The translations under genes were made by a program, and so were the position numbers. From Rhodospirillaceae bacterium (GTDB lineage Bacteria > Pseudomonadota > Alphaproteobacteria > JAEULC01): a stretch of 34,474 nt of DNA. The notes under the pieces were generated by a model, which saw only the letters and a program-made list of their open reading frames with translations, searched no databases and had not been told where the DNA came from. The stretch is taken from contig JAHFPH010000027.1 in NCBI GenBank assembly GCA_023266845.1, forward strand, positions 1 to 34,474, in the 5' to 3' direction. Shown one piece after another: positions 25,001 through 33,395 of this stretch. Numbering within the stretch: position 1 is the stretch's first letter; each line of letters opens with the position of its first letter.

Positions 25001-26541
25001 CCGAGATCGGCGACCTGGGCGCGGCGCTGGGCCGGCACGTTGCCGTGCTCGCCGCGGCGTCGGATCGCGCCACGCAAAAGGTCGCCAGCGCCGGCGAGGG
25101 CCTGCGCGCGCAGTCGAACCTGCTGATCGAGGCCGCCGACGTGGCCTCCGAGCGCGCCGCCGCGATCGGCGAAACCATCAAGGGCTACGGCGCCGAGCTG
25201 GCGGCGGCGGCTGAAACCGCCACCGGCAGCATGGGGGCGCTGCAGCAGAGTCTGGGCGGCAACCGCCAGCATCTGGACGAGGCGTCCCAGCGCGCCGCGA
25301 CCCAGGCGCAGGTGATCGCCGAGGCGCTGGAGCGCCAGGCGCGCGCGCTGACCGAGGCCGCCGACCAGGCCGCGCAGCGCGCGGTCGAGGTGCACGAGCA
25401 GTTGCGCAAGCAGGCCGAAACGGTGGTCGGCGCCGTCGATCACGTGACGGGCCGCACCGGCGAGCTGCGCGACGGGTTCCAGCGCTTGGGCGCCGAGATT
25501 CTCGCCACCACCGACCAGGCCACGGTCAGGGGCAAAGAGCTGACCGACGCCTATCATGCGCATGCCGAGCGGCTGTTCCAGCAGGCCGACAGCCTGTTGC
25601 AACGCCTCGACAACGCGGGCGCGGCGCTCGGCGAGCATTCCGCGGCGCTCGGCGCCGCCACCGACCGCGCCACCCAACAGGTGCAGGAGACGGTCGCGGC
25701 CCTGGCGCAGCATTCCGGCACGCTCGACCAGCGCACCGCCGCGGCGCTGATGAACGTCAAGGCGCTGGGCGAGGAGTTGCGACGCGAATCCGAGGCCATC
25801 GCCGGCACCGCCGAGGCGGCCAACGAACACATGGCCAAGGCCGGCGAGGCGATGCGCGCGCGCGGGCGCGACTTGGCCGACACCTATGGGCAAGCCGCGA
25901 CAAGATTGCGCCAGCTTGCCGATGGGTTCTCGGCTCAGGCGCGATCGCTGACCGAATCGACCGAACGCACCGCCGAGCGCGTGGGCGAGCTCGACGTGGC
26001 GGTGCGCGAGCAGGCCGTGGCCATGATCCAGGCCGCCGAACAGGCGGTCGAACGCGCCGGCCGCGCCACCGAGGCGTTCCGCAACCAGGCCGAGACCCTG
26101 AAACGGTCGAGCGAGCTGGCGCTGTCGCAGATCAACGCGATCGAGGACAAGAAGGCCGAGGCGCGACGCGACGCGTTCCTGCGCTCCGCCACCTACGTCA
26201 TGGACAAGCTCAACTCGCTGTCGATCGACATCTCGCGCGTGCTCGAATCCGAGGTGCCGCGCGGCGTGTGGAAAGCTTTCTATGAAGGCGATAAATCCAC
26301 CTTCACCCGCCGCCTGCTGGCGGGCCCGGCGGTGAAGGAGCTGGGCGCGATCCGCGAGAAGTTCGAGGTCGACACCGACTTCCGCACCTATGTGTCGCGC
26401 TACATCAACGAATTCGAGGCGTTGATGGAGCAGACGCGCAAATGGGACTACGATAACCTGATCGCCGCCGCCTTCATCAACGCCGATATCGGCAAGCTCT
26501 ACGCGGTGCTGTGCAAGGCCTTGGACCGCCAACCACGCTAG
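22066..26541 (+). CDS. Giant two-TM coiled-coil protein with 25/11/29-residue repeats, TipN-like polar scaffold candidate
   Basis: This 1,491-residue protein is numbered from the GTG at 22066, which follows GGAG at 22050-22053; a TTG at 22048 would add six residues. A basic N-terminus precedes TM helices at about 60-82 and 98-119, a hairpin that anchors the protein with both ends in the cytoplasm. Residues 165-1369 are uninterrupted helix made of regular units: 6x25, 4x11, 5x25, then sixteen 29-mers with two single 11-mers, then 16x25. Residues 1370-1491 form a conserved-looking non-repeat domain (FLRSATYVMDKLNSLSIDIS ... FRTYVSRYINEFEAL ... INADIGKLYAVLCKAL). Architecture and the tail recall Caulobacter TipN (two N-terminal TMs, long coiled coil), but this is much longer. 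A polar or division-site organiser is inferred. Confidence 0.75.
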   Translation: MNISDLTGRRRLDPRSIANLPPLPRSPAARAQAGEAEAADLRPGRGKVRRHRNEVLAERAGAALVSAPALGAVWLVVCAVYFQRSVGWDNLMSLLPHEIGGLLIGAAAPLALLWLATSYRRRLRELARVTEELRQHLAMLTYPNADAEGRVRAVTESLARQSEMLNLASEAAAQRIEALGGQFQQHSRGLVDVTERAAAQARFVRETLQQQVDRLAELYDRVKAQTGEVESSLKAQSSELEQVSERAVGRTREMGAAMREHTQELTGAAERAGRQADAMKLTFQQYTQDLNALTERVAAQAETVSTAIVKQNDDISALLRQRTEDLNAQLQQRAEGLGESLRHQAGDLGGLLRQQQQDLTAAADRVAAITAEMQTQLRQRLEQIGGAGDQASANVRKAGEGFQSTSQALTQAAERIREQLDSAGEALRRRAGEMQEAAEGSAGGIAQAASALATEVEDTLRAASRAAARLKDEGEHLRQQMDEITGAGDQAAQRLMQSFTETDTGIRQRTAAMVGETAGAANKIYAAFDQAHDDIRGRIGDVVNVATGSAERIGERFEAAGTAIRHQADQLLGLSADVGQRIAVRFEQAAEGLGQRAMTHAAQLEEAQKRIAVLAVETGAEVKRQTDQAAASSAEVSQRMVAAMAAASEKLRRQAEALSEQAEQMSQRIVNSFAGADETMRERAEGAAVAATDASERMAASFAANTQGIRQQAEAMAAAAQEAALRVATTFTSSSEALQQHTEEMVSNANAAAKRLGESLKGEADAMTARLTQMTGGVETQAKDLEKRLDETAARVVVRFVESGGEIRRASEVIVEQAAAAASRVAQSFTRGADDLRRRAETLAAEANASAAQVNAALAGNIDELKRSTENLVTDASAAATKIVADAAIAAQLIASNFEKTGGDLRHVADDISLGIAGVAQRLTGDLGRVGATLSEQTKALASETGAAAERIAASFTEQSQRIRAEADALVGVSSKAAAEIGDLGAALGRHVAVLAAASDRATQKVASAGEGLRAQSNLLIEAADVASERAAAIGETIKGYGAELAAAAETATGSMGALQQSLGGNRQHLDEASQRAATQAQVIAEALERQARALTEAADQAAQRAVEVHEQLRKQAETVVGAVDHVTGRTGELRDGFQRLGAEILATTDQATVRGKELTDAYHAHAERLFQQADSLLQRLDNAGAALGEHSAALGAATDRATQQVQETVAALAQHSGTLDQRTAAALMNVKALGEELRRESEAIAGTAEAANEHMAKAGEAMRARGRDLADTYGQAATRLRQLADGFSAQARSLTESTERTAERVGELDVAVREQAVAMIQAAEQAVERAGRATEAFRNQAETLKRSSELALSQINAIEDKKAEARRDAFLRSATYVMDKLNSLSIDISRVLESEVPRGVWKAFYEGDKSTFTRRLLAGPAVKELGAIREKFEVDTDFRTYVSRYINEFEALMEQTRKWDYDNLIAAAFINADIGKLYAVLCKALDRQPR
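22558..26172 (+). repeat. Protein-level tandem repeat array (25-, 11- and 29-residue helical units)
   Basis: The blocks are 22558-23007 (six 25-codon units), 23008-23139 (four 11-codon units, pattern L-x-x-L-L-R-Q-x-x-x-D), 23140-23514 (five 25-codon units), 23515-24972 (sixteen 29-codon units plus two 11-codon insertions) and 24973-26172 (sixteen 25-codon units). They add up to exactly 1,205 codons with no remainder. Typical phrases are LTEAADQAAQRAVEVHEQL for 25-mers and AERIAASFTEQSQRIRAEA for 29-mers. DNA identity between units is low, so they are old. Confidence 0.8.
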
Positions 26542-26545
26542 ACCG

Positions 26546-27331
26546 CTACAGCGTCTCTATGTGCAAGCCGCCGTCGATGGCGAAGTAATCGCCGGTCGAA
26601 AACGGCAGCGCGCCCGCGGCCAGCGACGCGACCGCCTCGCCCACGTCTGTGGGGTCACCCCAGCGCTTCATCGGCACCCCGCCGCCCGCGATAAAAGTAT
26701 CGTAGCGATCCTTGGCCGGCGCGGTCATGTCGGTGGCGATCACGCCCGGCCTGATCTCGTAGCAATGGATGCCGTGCTCGGCCAGGCGCAGCGCGAACAG
26801 CTTGGTCATCATGGTCAGGGCCGATTTCGACATGCAGTATTCGCCGCGGTTGACCGCCGCGCGCATCACGTTAATCGACGAAACCGTGACGATCGAGCGG
26901 TGCGGAGCGCTTTTCGCGCGCTTCTCCGCCACCATGCGCTTGGCGGCGGCCTGGGTCAGAAAGAACGTGCCGCGCAGATTGACCGCCATCAGCCGGTCGA
27001 AGCTTTCCGGCGTCACGTCCAACAGGTCGCCGCGTGCTTTCACCTGCACGCCCGCGTTGTTGACCAGGCAGTCCAGCGTGCCGAACGACTTCCACACCCG
27101 ATCCAGCAGGCTGCTGTGCCGGGCGATGTCGCCGATATCCGCCCTGAAGAACTCGGTGCGCGCGCCGGAGTTTTTCAGCGCGCGCAGCGTTTCCTCGGCA
27201 TTGGCGTCGCGCTCGATATCCGCCACCGCCACGGCAAAGCCGCGTTTGGCCAGGGCGTGGCATATGGCCGCGCCGATGCCACGCCGTCCGCCGGTCACCA
27301 GCGCCACGGGGGCGCGCGCTTCGCCGTTCAT
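26546..27331 (-). CDS. SDR-family 3-oxoacyl-ACP-reductase-like oxidoreductase
   Basis: This 261-residue protein starts at the ATG at 27331, with GGAGGGAG upstream. It is a classical SDR: cofactor motif TGGRRGIG (13-20), NNAGV (91-95), catalytic Ser151/152 in VTVSSIN, and Tyr165-Lys169 in YCMSK. The C-terminus GDPTDVGEAVASLAAG...DGG is complete. Asp38 in VADIE suggests NAD(H) preference, since an acidic residue at the end of strand 2 disfavours NADP. It resembles the FabG-like 3-ketoacyl-ACP reductases annotated in proteobacteria; the real substrate is unknown. It converges on the giant gene with four bases between stops and is divergent from the secreted-protein/CHAT operon. Confidence 0.87.
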   Translation of the reverse strand: MNGEARAPVALVTGGRRGIGAAICHALAKRGFAVAVADIERDANAEETLRALKNSGARTEFFRADIGDIARHSSLLDRVWKSFGTLDCLVNNAGVQVKARGDLLDVTPESFDRLMAVNLRGTFFLTQAAAKRMVAEKRAKSAPHRSIVTVSSINVMRAAVNRGEYCMSKSALTMMTKLFALRLAEHGIHCYEIRPGVIATDMTAPAKDRYDTFIAGGGVPMKRWGDPTDVGEAVASLAAGALPFSTGDYFAIDGGLHIETL

Positions 27332-27437
27332 GGTGGTTTGCTCCCTCCGCCCGAAGCCAGCGACTTTCGCGCAATGTCCCGCCTGCGCGCAACGGTTTGA
27401 ATTGCCTTGGCAGTTGCGACTGGCTAGGGTTCGGCAC

Positions 27438-27953
27438 ATGCGCGGCATGGGAAGGAATCGCGTCCACTACGTCGCCTTGGCGCTGCTCGCCTGCGCCGCA
27501 ACCGCGCCCGCGCGCGCGCAGGAGGCGATCTACGGCGATTTCGGCGTCACGCTGGGCCAGGGCTTCGACCAAAGCCTGTCGCTGGGCCGTGCGCTGCTCT
27601 ATGGCAATGTCGAGGCCGAGCGGTTCCAGCCCTCCTATCCGCTCTATCTGTTCCGCGAATACTACGCGGTGATCACGCCGCGCACGCGGCTGGTCGCCGG
27701 GATCATGGCCGAATCGGTGCCGTTCGCCTCGATCGACGAGTGCATGACGCATCTGAACGCCGTGCAGTCCTATATCGGGCGCTTCGGCGTGCCGCGTATG
27801 ACCGCGCAAAGCGACCGCGAGGTGCTGGTGCAGGTGGAGCAGGGCAATCGCGCGGCGTATCTTCGCTGCAACCGCGGCCAGAACGTGCGCATGGAATTGA
27901 ACTACGTGGACTACACGCTGCTGCGCCAGCGCGACCAGGAGGCGGGGCGATGA
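27438..27953 (+). CDS. Small secreted protein coupled to the CHAT gene, function unknown
   Basis: This 171-residue product starts at the ATG at 27438 (an ATG at 27447 is also possible). Residues 1-28 form a signal peptide (VHYVALALLACAATAPARAQ). The mature part of about 143 residues has no family I recognise. It begins AIYGDFGVTLGQGFDQSLSL, is rich in aromatic residues and predicted strands (YPLYLFREYYAVITPRT), and has two cysteines (IDECMTHL, YLRCNRG) that could form a disulfide. Its TGA overlaps the ATG of the CHAT gene (ATGA), implying co-translation. It could be a substrate, inhibitor or cofactor of the CHAT protein; no evidence decides. Confidence 0.75.
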   Translation: MRGMGRNRVHYVALALLACAATAPARAQEAIYGDFGVTLGQGFDQSLSLGRALLYGNVEAERFQPSYPLYLFREYYAVITPRTRLVAGIMAESVPFASIDECMTHLNAVQSYIGRFGVPRMTAQSDREVLVQVEQGNRAAYLRCNRGQNVRMELNYVDYTLLRQRDQEAGR

Positions 27954-30838
27954 TCCTGAGCCGGCCTTTCCTTGCCGCCGCGATGCTGGCAGGCGCGCTT
28001 GCGCCGCCGGCCGCTTTCGCGCAAGGAACGACCCTCCCGCTCGGCAAGAATCTGGCCGGCGAGGATTGCGTGCAGACGCCCGCGCGCGCTCCGTCGCCCG
28101 GCCGGATCGGCGTGATCTGCGCCGGCGCCGCCGAGCCCGCCGCCCAGATCAATCTGCTGGAGCAGCGCCGCGAGCCGCGCGAGCTGCTGTCCGACCAGGC
28201 GCTGCTGCGCGATATGGCGCCGGGGGTGGCCTGCGCCGGCCAGCCGCGCGAGCTGCCGATGCCGCCGGGCGCGCCGGCCCTGGTGCTGGCCTGCGCGGCG
28301 ACCGAGGGCGGCTGGCCGCGTTTCGTGCTGGCCGCGCGGCGCGGGTCGGACGTGTTCTACGCCACGGGCTTTACCAACGCCCTCGACCTCGTGCGCCAGG
28401 CGATCGTCGCGCATGCCGACGGTAAACCCGCCCCCGCGCCGGCCGAAGGCGACGACGCGCGCCGGCGCATCGCCGAGCTGGAGGCGGCGGTGGGCGGCTC
28501 GCTGTCCGCGATCGGCATGCAGGACGTCGACAAGTTCGGCAAGCTGCGCGAGCTGGGCGACGCGTATAACAGCCTGCGCGACTATCCCCGCGCCGAGGAT
28601 GCCTGGCGGCGCGCCTTGGATATGCAGGAACGCGCGCTGGGCGCAGCCAATCCGGCGCTCGGCGACACACTGGGGCATCTGGCGCTCAACATCGCCAACC
28701 AGCGGCGCTTCGCCGAGGCCGAAACGCTGTTCCAGCGCGCCGAGCCGCTGACCAAGCGATCGGGCGATCCCGACCATCTGCCGCGGCTTCTGGTCTATCG
28801 CGGCTTCGTCGCCGAGCTTAAGGGACAACTTCCGCAAGCCTTGGCGCTGGTGGCCGAATCCACGCGGCTGCGCCGCGAGCATCCCGAAAGCGTCGATGCC
28901 CTGGCGCACAGCCTTTATGCCGAATCCGGCCTGGCGATGAAGTCGGGCGATTTAGCGCGCGCCGCGCGTGCGGTGGCGGAATCGCGCTCGAGCTTCACTG
29001 CGGCCTATGGCGGCGTGAACTGGTGGGTGGCCGAAACGCTGGAGCTGCAGGCGGAAATCGCCGTGCGCGCCAAGCGCCTGGACGAGGCGCGCCAGTACAA
29101 CACCCAGCTCATCGCCATGCGCGAGACCCTGTTCGGCCCGTCGCGGCCGTTGGCGCGCGCCTTCGCGCAAGCCGCGGAAATCGAGCAGGCCGCGGGCAAG
29201 AACGACGCGGCGCTCGCCGCTTGGCGGCGCATGGCGGGGGTCGTGGTAAAAGACCGCCGCGCCCGCGCCGACGCGTCGCCCGACGAATTCGCGTCCTATG
29301 TCCTGGCGGCGCTGCGCCGGTCGCGCAACGATCCCAAGAACGCCGCCGCGCTCACCGACGAGGCGTTCCGCGCCGCCCAGCTGCCGCGCCCCGGCGCCAC
29401 CGCCCAGGCGATCGCGCAAATGTCGCTGCGCCTGGCCGCGGCGACCCCAGCGCTGGGTGCCGTGACGCGCGAATTGCAGGACGTCTATGCGCGGCTCGAC
29501 GCTTCGCGCCAGGAGCTGGCCGGCGAAATGTCGAAGCCCGCCGATCAGCGCACCGCCGTCGTCGAGGATGCGTTGAAGCGCCGGGTGGCCGAGCAGAGCG
29601 CGCGCGTCGAGGCGCTGGACAAGCGGCTGACGAAAGAATTCCCGGACTACGCGCAGCTGCAATCCCCCGAGCCGGCACCCGCGGCGGCGCTGGCCAAGCT
29701 GCTGAAGCCGGGCGAGGCGCTGCTGTCGATGATGGTCTCGGACCAGGGCACGGTGGTGTTCCTGCTGCGCGACGGGCGGCTGCGCGCGCATGGCGTGAAC
29801 CTGAAGCGCGACGCGCTGGAGGCGATCGTGCGCCAGTTGCGCCTCGGCCTGGACTGGACGCGCAGTCAGCCCGATTTCGACCTGGACGTGTCGCATCGGC
29901 TGTACAAGGCGCTGCTGCAGCCCCTGGAGCCGGCGCTGGACGGCGTGAAGCAGCTGATCGTCGTTCCGGCCGGGGCGATGCTGGCGCTGCCGCCGGCGGT
30001 GCTGGTGGCGAAGCCCGCGCCGGCCGGCGGCTATGCCGAGGCCGACTGGCTGGTCAGGCGCTATGCCGTCAGCGTGATGCCGTCGATCGAGGCGTTCCGC
30101 GCGCTGCGCACCGCCCAGGTGCGCTCCGCGCCGCAGCCGTTCATCGGCTTCGGGGCGCCGAATTTCACCGGCGGCATCGACGGGGCGCTCGGCGAGCTCG
30201 GCGCCACCTGCCGCGACAAGACCGAGTCGATCATGAACCTGGTGCGCCAATTGCCGCCGCTGCCCGAGACGGCGGGCGAGCTGCGCGCGATGGCCAGGGC
30301 GCTGAACGCGCCCGCCGACAGCGTGAAGCTGGGCGGCGATGCGACCGAAGAACACGCGCGCGCGGCCGACCTGTCGCAATACCGCGTCGTCGCCTTCGCC
30401 ACGCACGGTCTGCTGCCCGGCGATCTGCCCTGCGACATCGAGCCGGCGCTGGCGCTGACCCCGCCGGCCAAGGTGGCAAGCACCGAGGACAACGGATTGC
30501 TGGACGCGAGCGAGATCGCGACCCTGAAACTCAACGCCGATTTCGTGGTGCTGTCGGCCTGCAACACCGCCTCGCCCGACGGCAGGCTGGGCGGCGACAG
30601 CCTTTCGGGACTGACGCGCGCGTTTTTCTACGCCGGCGCGCGCTCGGTCTATGCGTCGAGCTTCCCGGTGCCGTCCGACCAGACGGCCGAGCTGACCAGC
30701 GCCATGTTCGCCGCGCTCGCCGCCGAGCCGGCGCTGACGCGGGCCGAAGCCGCGCGCCGCGCGCAGCTCAAGCTGATCGGCCAGCGCGACATCGCGCATC
30801 CCGTGTTCTGGTCGGGCTTCGTGCTGATCGGGGACTGA
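27950..30838 (+). CDS. Exported TPR-CHAT protein (caspase-like peptidase)
   Basis: This is a 962-residue protein. Residues 1-24 are a signal peptide (MILSRPFLAAAMLAGALAPP, then AAFAQ), so it acts outside the cytoplasm. A cysteine-containing N-terminal region of about 130 residues is followed by TPR-type helical repeats (about 190-430, e.g. LGDAYNSLRDYPRAEDAWRR and LALNIANQRRFAEAETLFQR) and a coiled segment. The C-terminal CHAT domain (about 600-962) has the dyad His819 in FATHGLLPGD and Cys871 in VLSACNTASPDGRLGGDS. Strand FVLIGD ends the protein, as usual. CHAT proteins are caspase/separase-related proteases, many in signalling or defence; this one is exported and coupled to a small secreted protein. 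Protease activity is likely but unproven. Confidence 0.88.
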   Translation: MILSRPFLAAAMLAGALAPPAAFAQGTTLPLGKNLAGEDCVQTPARAPSPGRIGVICAGAAEPAAQINLLEQRREPRELLSDQALLRDMAPGVACAGQPRELPMPPGAPALVLACAATEGGWPRFVLAARRGSDVFYATGFTNALDLVRQAIVAHADGKPAPAPAEGDDARRRIAELEAAVGGSLSAIGMQDVDKFGKLRELGDAYNSLRDYPRAEDAWRRALDMQERALGAANPALGDTLGHLALNIANQRRFAEAETLFQRAEPLTKRSGDPDHLPRLLVYRGFVAELKGQLPQALALVAESTRLRREHPESVDALAHSLYAESGLAMKSGDLARAARAVAESRSSFTAAYGGVNWWVAETLELQAEIAVRAKRLDEARQYNTQLIAMRETLFGPSRPLARAFAQAAEIEQAAGKNDAALAAWRRMAGVVVKDRRARADASPDEFASYVLAALRRSRNDPKNAAALTDEAFRAAQLPRPGATAQAIAQMSLRLAAATPALGAVTRELQDVYARLDASRQELAGEMSKPADQRTAVVEDALKRRVAEQSARVEALDKRLTKEFPDYAQLQSPEPAPAAALAKLLKPGEALLSMMVSDQGTVVFLLRDGRLRAHGVNLKRDALEAIVRQLRLGLDWTRSQPDFDLDVSHRLYKALLQPLEPALDGVKQLIVVPAGAMLALPPAVLVAKPAPAGGYAEADWLVRRYAVSVMPSIEAFRALRTAQVRSAPQPFIGFGAPNFTGGIDGALGELGATCRDKTESIMNLVRQLPPLPETAGELRAMARALNAPADSVKLGGDATEEHARAADLSQYRVVAFATHGLLPGDLPCDIEPALALTPPAKVASTEDNGLLDASEIATLKLNADFVVLSACNTASPDGRLGGDSLSGLTRAFFYAGARSVYASSFPVPSDQTAELTSAMFAALAAEPALTRAEAARRAQLKLIGQRDIAHPVFWSGFVLIGD

Positions 30839-30903
30839 CTGCCTCGCGGGCGAACTGTTTCGCGGCCATCCGCATCGAGGGATGGTCCGCAATGGGGGAT
30901 TTG

Positions 30904-31278
30904 ATGTCGCGTGTGAACATTTCTTCCGGCGGACCGTTCGAGCCGGTCTACGGCTACTCGCGCGCCGTGCGGGTCGGCAATCAGGTGCATGTTTCCGGGA
31001 CCACGGCCAGGCCGCCGGACGATGCGAAGGATGCATATGGGCAGGCGATCGCGAGCCTGGAGATTATCGGCAAGGCCCTCGGCGACGTCGGTGCATCCTT
31101 CGGCGACGTGGTTCGCACGGTGGTGTATGTGACCGACATGGTGGACGCCGACAGGGTCGCGCGCGCCCATCGCGAAATTTTCGGCGATATCCGCCCCGCC
31201 AGCACGCTGGTCGCGGTCACTGCCCTGCTTCGGCCGGAGCTGCTTGTCGAGATCGAGGCCTACGCGATCATCGAGTAG
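30904..31278 (+). CDS. RidA/YjgF/Rid-family protein
   Basis: This 124-residue protein starts at the ATG at 30904, with GGGGGA upstream; an ATG at 30892 would add four residues. RidA proteins hydrolyse reactive enamine/imine intermediates. Family blocks include YSRAVRVGNQVHVSGTTA, QAIASLEIIGKALGDVGASF, VVRTVVYVTDM and PASTLVAVTALLRPELLVEIEAYA. The final segment has Leu-Arg-Pro before the conserved V-E-I-E strand. It appears to be a Rid-family member outside the canonical RidA group, since the P-A-R-x-x-V stretch with its active-site arginine is replaced by PASTLVAV. It lies 65 bp after the CHAT gene and may be cotranscribed. Confidence 0.82.
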   Translation: MSRVNISSGGPFEPVYGYSRAVRVGNQVHVSGTTARPPDDAKDAYGQAIASLEIIGKALGDVGASFGDVVRTVVYVTDMVDADRVARAHREIFGDIRPASTLVAVTALLRPELLVEIEAYAIIE

Positions 31279-31284
31279 GGCGGG

Positions 31285-33234
31285 CTAGCTCTTCAGCGCG
31301 AAATTGCGCGCTACATAGTCGACGATCGATTCCGCGCTAGCGGCGACCGATGCCCGGCTCGTGTCGACCACCAGCTCGGGCCGTTCGGGCTCCTCATAGG
31401 GCGCGGACACGCCGGTGAACTCGGCGATCTGCCCGGCGCGCGCCTTCTTGTACAGGCCCTTGGGGTCGCGCCCCTCGCACACCGCAAGGTCGGCTTTGAT
31501 GTAGACCTCGTGGAACGCGACTTCGCGCGCCGCCAGTCGCGCGCGCTCGCGGTCGGCGCGGTAGGGCGAGATGAACGCGGCGATCGCCACCATGCCCGCA
31601 TCGGCGAACAAAGCCGCGAGCTCGCCCACGCGGCGGATGTTCTCGCCGCGATCCTCGGGCGAGAAGCCGAGATTGGCGTTGAGGCCGCGGCGCACGTTGT
31701 CGCCGTCCAGCACATAGACCTGGTAGCCCATCTGGAACAGGCGCTGCTCGACCTCCATCGCCAGGGTCGATTTGCCCGCGCCCGACAGCCCGGTGAACCA
31801 CAGCACGCCGCCGCGATGCCCGCTGCGCGCCGCGCGCTCGGCCGCGCCCACGCGATGCTCCACCCGTATGACGTTCGTGGCCCGTGGCGTCACCAGCTGG
31901 CGCTGATCGGGATAGCCGTCCATGCGGATCAACCCGCCGGCGGCGATGCCGCCATCATCCGCGATCACGCAGCGCCCGGTGCGCTTCAGCGTCTTGTATT
32001 CGTCCAGCGCCACCAATCCGCGCGCGCGCAGCACCACGTCGGCGATGCCGTCGCGCGGCACGGCGGTTCCGGCGCTTTCCTTGAGCGTTTCGGTGTCCAC
32101 CACACGCTCGATCGCCTGCACCGTGGCCTTGAATTCGCGCGTGTTCAGCCGCACCGCGACTTCCGCGCCGGCGGCCAAGGGTTCGCGCGCCAGCCAGAAC
32201 AGCCTGGCCTTGAACACCGTGGTCTCGATCGGCGGCGCGTCTTCGTGGCTCGCCATCTCGCCGCGCTCGACGAAAATCTGCTCGTCCAGGGTGAAACCGA
32301 CGGATTGCCCGGCTGCGGCGCCGATGGGCGGCCTGCCCCGCGCATGCCATGCCTCGATGCCCGCGACTCGCGCGGTCTTGTTGCTGGGCGAGAACAGCAG
32401 CCGGTCGCCGACCTTGAACGAACCGCTTTCCACGCGACCGACGAAAATGCGCCGGTCGTCGAATTTATAGATGTCCTGCAACGGCATGCGCAGCGGCAGA
32501 TCGCTGTCCGGCTTGGAGGCCGAAAAGGAATCGAGCGCCGCGACCACGCTCGGGCCCTTGTACCATTTCATCCGCTGGGACCGCTTCACCAGATTGTCGC
32601 CGTCGCGCGCGACGATCGGGATGAACGCGGCCGGCTTGACGCCCAGGGCCGCGAGATATTTCGTGTAACCGTCGCGGATCTCGGCGAAGCGCTTCTCCGA
32701 GAACTTCACCGTATCCATCTTGTTCACGGCCACGGCCACCTGCTCGACGCCCAAGAGGTGCAGCAGATAGCCGTGATGGCGCGATTGCTGGCGCACGCCC
32801 TGAGCGGCGTCGATCAGCAGCAGCGCCGCGTCGGCAGCCGACGCGCCGGTGATCATGTTGCGCAGGAATTCGCGGTGCCCCGGCGCGTCGATCAGCACGT
32901 AGTCGCGTTTTTTCGTCTTGAACCAGATCTGCGCCGTGTCGATGGTGACGCCCTGGTCGCGCTCGGCCTTGAACGCGTCCATCAGGAACGCCCATTCGAA
33001 CGGCATGCCGCGCCGCTTGCACATCGCGCGGATCGCCTCGAGCCGCCCGTCGGGCAACTGCCCCAGCTCGTGGAACAGCCGGCCGACCAGCGTCGATTTG
33101 CCGTGATCGACATGGCCCACGATCACGACGCCAAGCTGGCGTCCCGATGGCGCCGCTTGAGGCGCGCGCGCCGGCGCGCGGGAGGCTTTGCGGGCGGCCT
33201 TGCGGTTGGCTTTGCGGTTCTGGGGTTTGCTCAT
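31285..33234 (-). CDS. GTPase-adenylylsulfate kinase fusion (CysN/CysC, NodQ-like)
   Basis: This is a 649-residue fusion. After a lysine/arginine-rich tail, residues 34-450 are an EF-Tu-like GTPase with G1 GHVDHGKST (40-48), [16 protein letters not shown] and NKMD, followed by two beta-barrel domains. Residues 475-649 are APS kinase: P-loop GLSGAGKST (482-490), [16 protein letters not shown], and [12 protein letters not shown] with the active serine. CysC makes PAPS from APS. The GTPase half would activate CysD sulfate adenylyltransferase, but G1 here is GHVDHGKST rather than the CysN-typical GSVDDGKST, and no cysD lies beside it. The start is the ATG at 33234. The gene stands alone and converges on ridA with 6 bp between. 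Confidence 0.85.
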   Translation of the reverse strand: MSKPQNRKANRKAARKASRAPARAPQAAPSGRQLGVVIVGHVDHGKSTLVGRLFHELGQLPDGRLEAIRAMCKRRGMPFEWAFLMDAFKAERDQGVTIDTAQIWFKTKKRDYVLIDAPGHREFLRNMITGASAADAALLLIDAAQGVRQQSRHHGYLLHLLGVEQVAVAVNKMDTVKFSEKRFAEIRDGYTKYLAALGVKPAAFIPIVARDGDNLVKRSQRMKWYKGPSVVAALDSFSASKPDSDLPLRMPLQDIYKFDDRRIFVGRVESGSFKVGDRLLFSPSNKTARVAGIEAWHARGRPPIGAAAGQSVGFTLDEQIFVERGEMASHEDAPPIETTVFKARLFWLAREPLAAGAEVAVRLNTREFKATVQAIERVVDTETLKESAGTAVPRDGIADVVLRARGLVALDEYKTLKRTGRCVIADDGGIAAGGLIRMDGYPDQRQLVTPRATNVIRVEHRVGAAERAARSGHRGGVLWFTGLSGAGKSTLAMEVEQRLFQMGYQVYVLDGDNVRRGLNANLGFSPEDRGENIRRVGELAALFADAGMVAIAAFISPYRADRERARLAAREVAFHEVYIKADLAVCEGRDPKGLYKKARAGQIAEFTGVSAPYEEPERPELVVDTSRASVAASAESIVDYVARNFALKS

Positions 33235-33395
33235 GCCGGCCTGGATCGGCTCCGGGGGGTCGGGGCGGCGCGCCGCGTATATAGTCGATCCCGCCGCGAG
33301 GGACAACCAAACCGCCGATCAGCGTTGCGTTAACGCGTGCTTGCCGGACCGCGAACGGCGACGCTAATCTGAGCCTATCGTTTAGGGGGAACCAA

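Noticed and set aside
22042-26532. Very long open frames on the minus strand opposite the giant coiled-coil gene
   Set aside because: They arise from GC-rich, alanine/glutamine-repeat codons on the + strand; their translations are arginine- and leucine-rich low-complexity sequence with no family motifs.
28952-31036. Long minus-strand frame opposite the CHAT gene
   Set aside because: Composition is typical of antisense reading (His/Arg/Gln-rich), no domain is visible, and the + strand has a complete CHAT protein with catalytic residues.
31510-33333. Long + strand frame opposite the CysN/CysC-like gene
   Set aside because: It is antisense to clear GTPase and APS kinase motifs and has no recognisable motif of its own.
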